From Candidatus Villigracilis vicinus (GTDB lineage: Bacteria > Chloroflexota > Anaerolineae > Anaerolineales > Villigracilaceae): DNA of 64,000 nucleotides. The DNA is taken from the NCBI GenBank assembly GCA_016721315.1, contig JADKIL010000004.1, positions 1 to 64,000 on the forward strand, in the 5' to 3' direction. The notes below the pieces were generated by a model. The model did no database searches, was not told the origin of the DNA, and was given only the letters and a program-made list of their open reading frames with translations. This document shows, piece by piece, positions 62,221 to 64,000 of this stretch (the stretch's first letter is position 1; each line of letters opens with the position of its first letter). The translations under genes were made by a program, and so were the position numbers.

Positions 62221-63069
62221 CTACCGAGCAACCAGCCCTCTTAAGTCCGCGGGGAGAAGATCGAGCCCAAGGGACACCTCCCATGTTTCGTGGTGGGTGA
62301 CAGTTGCCCCGGGGTTTAACCGCGTCAATGGGGCGAGGCTTTCCAACTCTACGAACTCGTCGTTGCAATATAACTCGGCATTGCTGTTGTTATCGGGGTA
62401 GACAGAATCAGATTTCGCATCGAACGATTTTCTAAAGAGAATCCCATCCACATAATAAGCCAGCCAGCCATGCGGGTTGAAATAACCCATTTTGAAGGGG
62501 GGCAGTGAATCGGCTTTGAATAGGACATAATCATCGCGCAGGGTCAGGCGTGGGTCACTGATGCGGGAATAAGACCAAAAAGATATGTTGCGGTTGGGTA
62601 AAAGTCCGGCTTCATCCACATTTCCAACAGGCATGGGCAGAATGGCGACCCCGCCCAGGCGCAGTTGGGTGATCGTCCATGGGGCAAGCTCAACAGACCA
62701 TAAGCCATCGTTGATGAGAGTATGAGTGAGCGAGACAGAGGGTTTGTCTGATGCAAGTTCAATTTCGATTCGTTTGCGAATCCCTGTGCCGGGTTCAGTA
62801 TTGGTCTCAAGGATCACGCCGTTGGACAGTTCTGTGATCTTTAACTCGCCGGTATCAGGTGCATAGGTACGAGGCATGGCTTCGGGCGAGTGCCATAGTC
62901 GATGCCCGCCACGGAAATAAAAATTTCCATACGGCGTAGAGACAGGGGCTTGGTGGCTTAGATCTGCCAGGAGATTCGTCTTGCCTGTCAGCTTTAACCC
63001 AGAGATGCGCAAAGAGTGGGTTAGGTATTCGATCTCGAGAAAGTTATTCTTAAGGATGCGTTTGTTCAT
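62221..63069 (-). CDS. Uncharacterised protein with galactose-mutarotase-like fold pattern
   Basis: About 282 residues from ATG 63069 (an in-frame start five codons earlier overlaps the neighbouring gene). It seems all-beta, with HRLWHSPEAMPRTYAPD near 60-76, GIRKRIEIELA, SLTHTLINDGLWSVELAPWTITQL and GNVDEAGLLPNRNISFWSYS. The pattern recalls DUF4380 and aldose-epimerase-like sandwich proteins, in which the segment around the first His binds a sugar. No catalytic pair is proved. It follows an aldo/keto reductase gene by a few bases, so a role in sugar or polyol handling is possible. Confidence 0.6.
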   Translation of the reverse strand: MNKRILKNNFLEIEYLTHSLRISGLKLTGKTNLLADLSHQAPVSTPYGNFYFRGGHRLWHSPEAMPRTYAPDTGELKITELSNGVILETNTEPGTGIRKRIEIELASDKPSVSLTHTLINDGLWSVELAPWTITQLRLGGVAILPMPVGNVDEAGLLPNRNISFWSYSRISDPRLTLRDDYVLFKADSLPPFKMGYFNPHGWLAYYVDGILFRKSFDAKSDSVYPDNNSNAELYCNDEFVELESLAPLTRLNPGATVTHHETWEVSLGLDLLPADLRGLVAR

Positions 63070-63077
63070 GAATATCA

Positions 63078-64000
63078 CTACCAATAATTGTGGACTAAAT
63101 TACGGATGCGCGAATCATAGATCGCTTTTATTTTTTTCATCGCCTCAGGGCTCAGGGACGGCTGGTCTGCCGCTCTAACATTGTCCTCCGCTTGAGCCGG
63201 ATTCTTTGCACCGGGTATTGTGCAGGTGACAGCATCATGCATGAGGATCCAACGCAAGGCAAATTGCGGCATGCTCCAGCCTGCGGGGACAAGCGCCCGC
63301 AATTCCTCGACGGCTTGCAAGCCCGTTTCATAATCCACACCTGAGAAGGTCTCACCGCGATCGAATGATTCACCATGACGGTTGAAGGTACGATGGTCAT
63401 CTTTTTCAAAAGCAGATTTGGCAGTGAGCTTGCCGGTCAACATTCCGCTGGCGAGAGGAACGCGGGCGAGGATACCCACCTTGCGGCGCATGGCTTCAGG
63501 AAAGAATAACTCCGCCGGGCGTTGACGAAAGATGTTGAAGATGATCTGCACCGTCTGCACATGCGGATATTCCATTGCCTTGAGAGCCTCTTCCACTTTT
63601 TCGACACTCACGCCGTAATGACGCAGCTTACCTGCTTGCACGAGGTCATCCAACACACCAAAAGTTTCGGGCATATAAAAGACTTCGGTCGGTGGACAGT
63701 GCAATTGCAAAAGGTCGATGGCTTCGGTGTTGAGGTTTTTCAAACTGCGTTCGACGAAGGCTGTCAGGTTTGTGCGGTTATATCCGCCTGCCACATGCGG
63801 ATCGAGCCGACGCCCAGCCTTGGTTGCCACATAAATGGTTTCGCTGCGTTCCTTGCGGAGTTGTGCCACCAAGCGCTCTGAACGTCCGTCGCCATAGACA
63901 TCGGCGGTGTCAATGAAGTTGACGCCCAGGTCAATGGAGCGGTGCAAAGCTGCCAATGATTCTTTATCATCTACTTTGCCCCATGTGCCCCCAATTGCCC
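63078..64000 (-). CDS. Aldo/keto reductase, 5' end outside the window
   Basis: At least 307 residues; the frame stays open to base 64000 with AIGGTWGKVDDKESLAALHR, the usual early part of these enzymes, so the start lies beyond the window. The catalytic tetrad can be placed: Asp and Tyr in NFIDTADVYGDGRSE, Lys in IYVATKAGRR and His in IDLLQLHCPP. The end has the NADPH-binding pattern IPGAKNPAQAEDN. The enzyme reduces carbonyls with NAD(P)H. Substrate unknown. Confidence 0.88.
   Translation of the reverse strand, partial: AIGGTWGKVDDKESLAALHRSIDLGVNFIDTADVYGDGRSERLVAQLRKERSETIYVATKAGRRLDPHVAGGYNRTNLTAFVERSLKNLNTEAIDLLQLHCPPTEVFYMPETFGVLDDLVQAGKLRHYGVSVEKVEEALKAMEYPHVQTVQIIFNIFRQRPAELFFPEAMRRKVGILARVPLASGMLTGKLTAKSAFEKDDHRTFNRHGESFDRGETFSGVDYETGLQAVEELRALVPAGWSMPQFALRWILMHDAVTCTIPGAKNPAQAEDNVRAADQPSLSPEAMKKIKAIYDSRIRNLVHNYW

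Overview
The window is about 64 kb of a bacterial chromosome of intermediate GC content and carries at least 45 genes. The best guess for the source is a Chloroflexota bacterium of the Anaerolineae type. This is an inference from gene content: mevalonate-pathway diphosphomevalonate decarboxylase, Sec-type lipoproteins followed by Thr/Pro/Ala-rich linkers, a very large soluble PAS-repeat kinase, and many dispersed palindromes of the TGTCATTGCGAGG / TGTCATTCTGAG type. No rRNA, tRNA, CRISPR array, transposase or prophage was seen.

Layout. 1-1545: AbiE-type toxin/antitoxin pair between two near-identical 34-bp direct repeats; the antitoxin frame is broken. 1707-9431: ettA, small lipoprotein, membrane-anchored alpha/beta hydrolase, methyltransferase with an apparent internal deletion, a conserved-looking unknown protein, and a TetR/DinB-like pair, separated by very similar hairpin terminators. 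9464-13566: polyamine block (aguA, aguB, potD-like) divergent from a TetR gene, with two palindromic operators in the shared promoter region. 13608-14165: lipoprotein. 14267-33001: a minus-strand signalling island of six genes: a multi-PAS hybrid kinase (frameshifted), a 3,576-residue PAS/GAF hybrid kinase, a REC-HisKA_3 kinase, a NarL-type regulator, a REC-PAS-kinase and a REC-HD-GYP protein. 33237-48978: mostly housekeeping and transport genes (LysM peptidase-like protein, MOSC protein, ABC-2 exporter, PIG-L deacetylase, OsmC protein, YhhN protein, prs, HEAT protein, rseP, mvaD, YfcC-type transporter, M14-like peptidase). 49303-56323: [NiFe]-hydrogenase maturation operon hypA-B-F-C-D-E preceded by tatA and a broken gene; no hydrogenase structural subunit is in view. 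A block at about 54679-55200 that almost lacks T separates hypD from hypE and looks like corrupted sequence. 56356-64000: hydrolase, remnant of a beta-lactamase-family gene, polar amino-acid ABC transporter, GNAT protein plus enolase-superfamily N-acylamino-acid racemase, unknown protein and a partial aldo/keto reductase.

How the genes work together. aguA and aguB convert agmatine through N-carbamoylputrescine to putrescine, and the neighbouring binding protein may take up polyamines; the divergent TetR protein probably represses the set. The signalling island has no membrane segment in its two big kinases and three proteins that begin with a receiver domain, which fits a cytoplasmic phosphorelay ending in a NarL-type regulator and c-di-GMP turnover. 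The amino-acid transporter, GNAT protein and racemase resemble the N-succinyl-amino-acid route for turning D- into L-amino acids.

Two themes run through the window. First, 3' tails of genes recur in degenerate form downstream of small cargo genes (ettA tail at 4228-4287, tail of the 6783-7787 gene at 13457-13566, repeat around abiE). Second, several single-base frame breaks (abiEi, aguA, the 29382-33001 kinase, the gene before tatA), most at short homopolymers, together with the T-poor block, mean that base-level accuracy of the sequence should be kept in mind.
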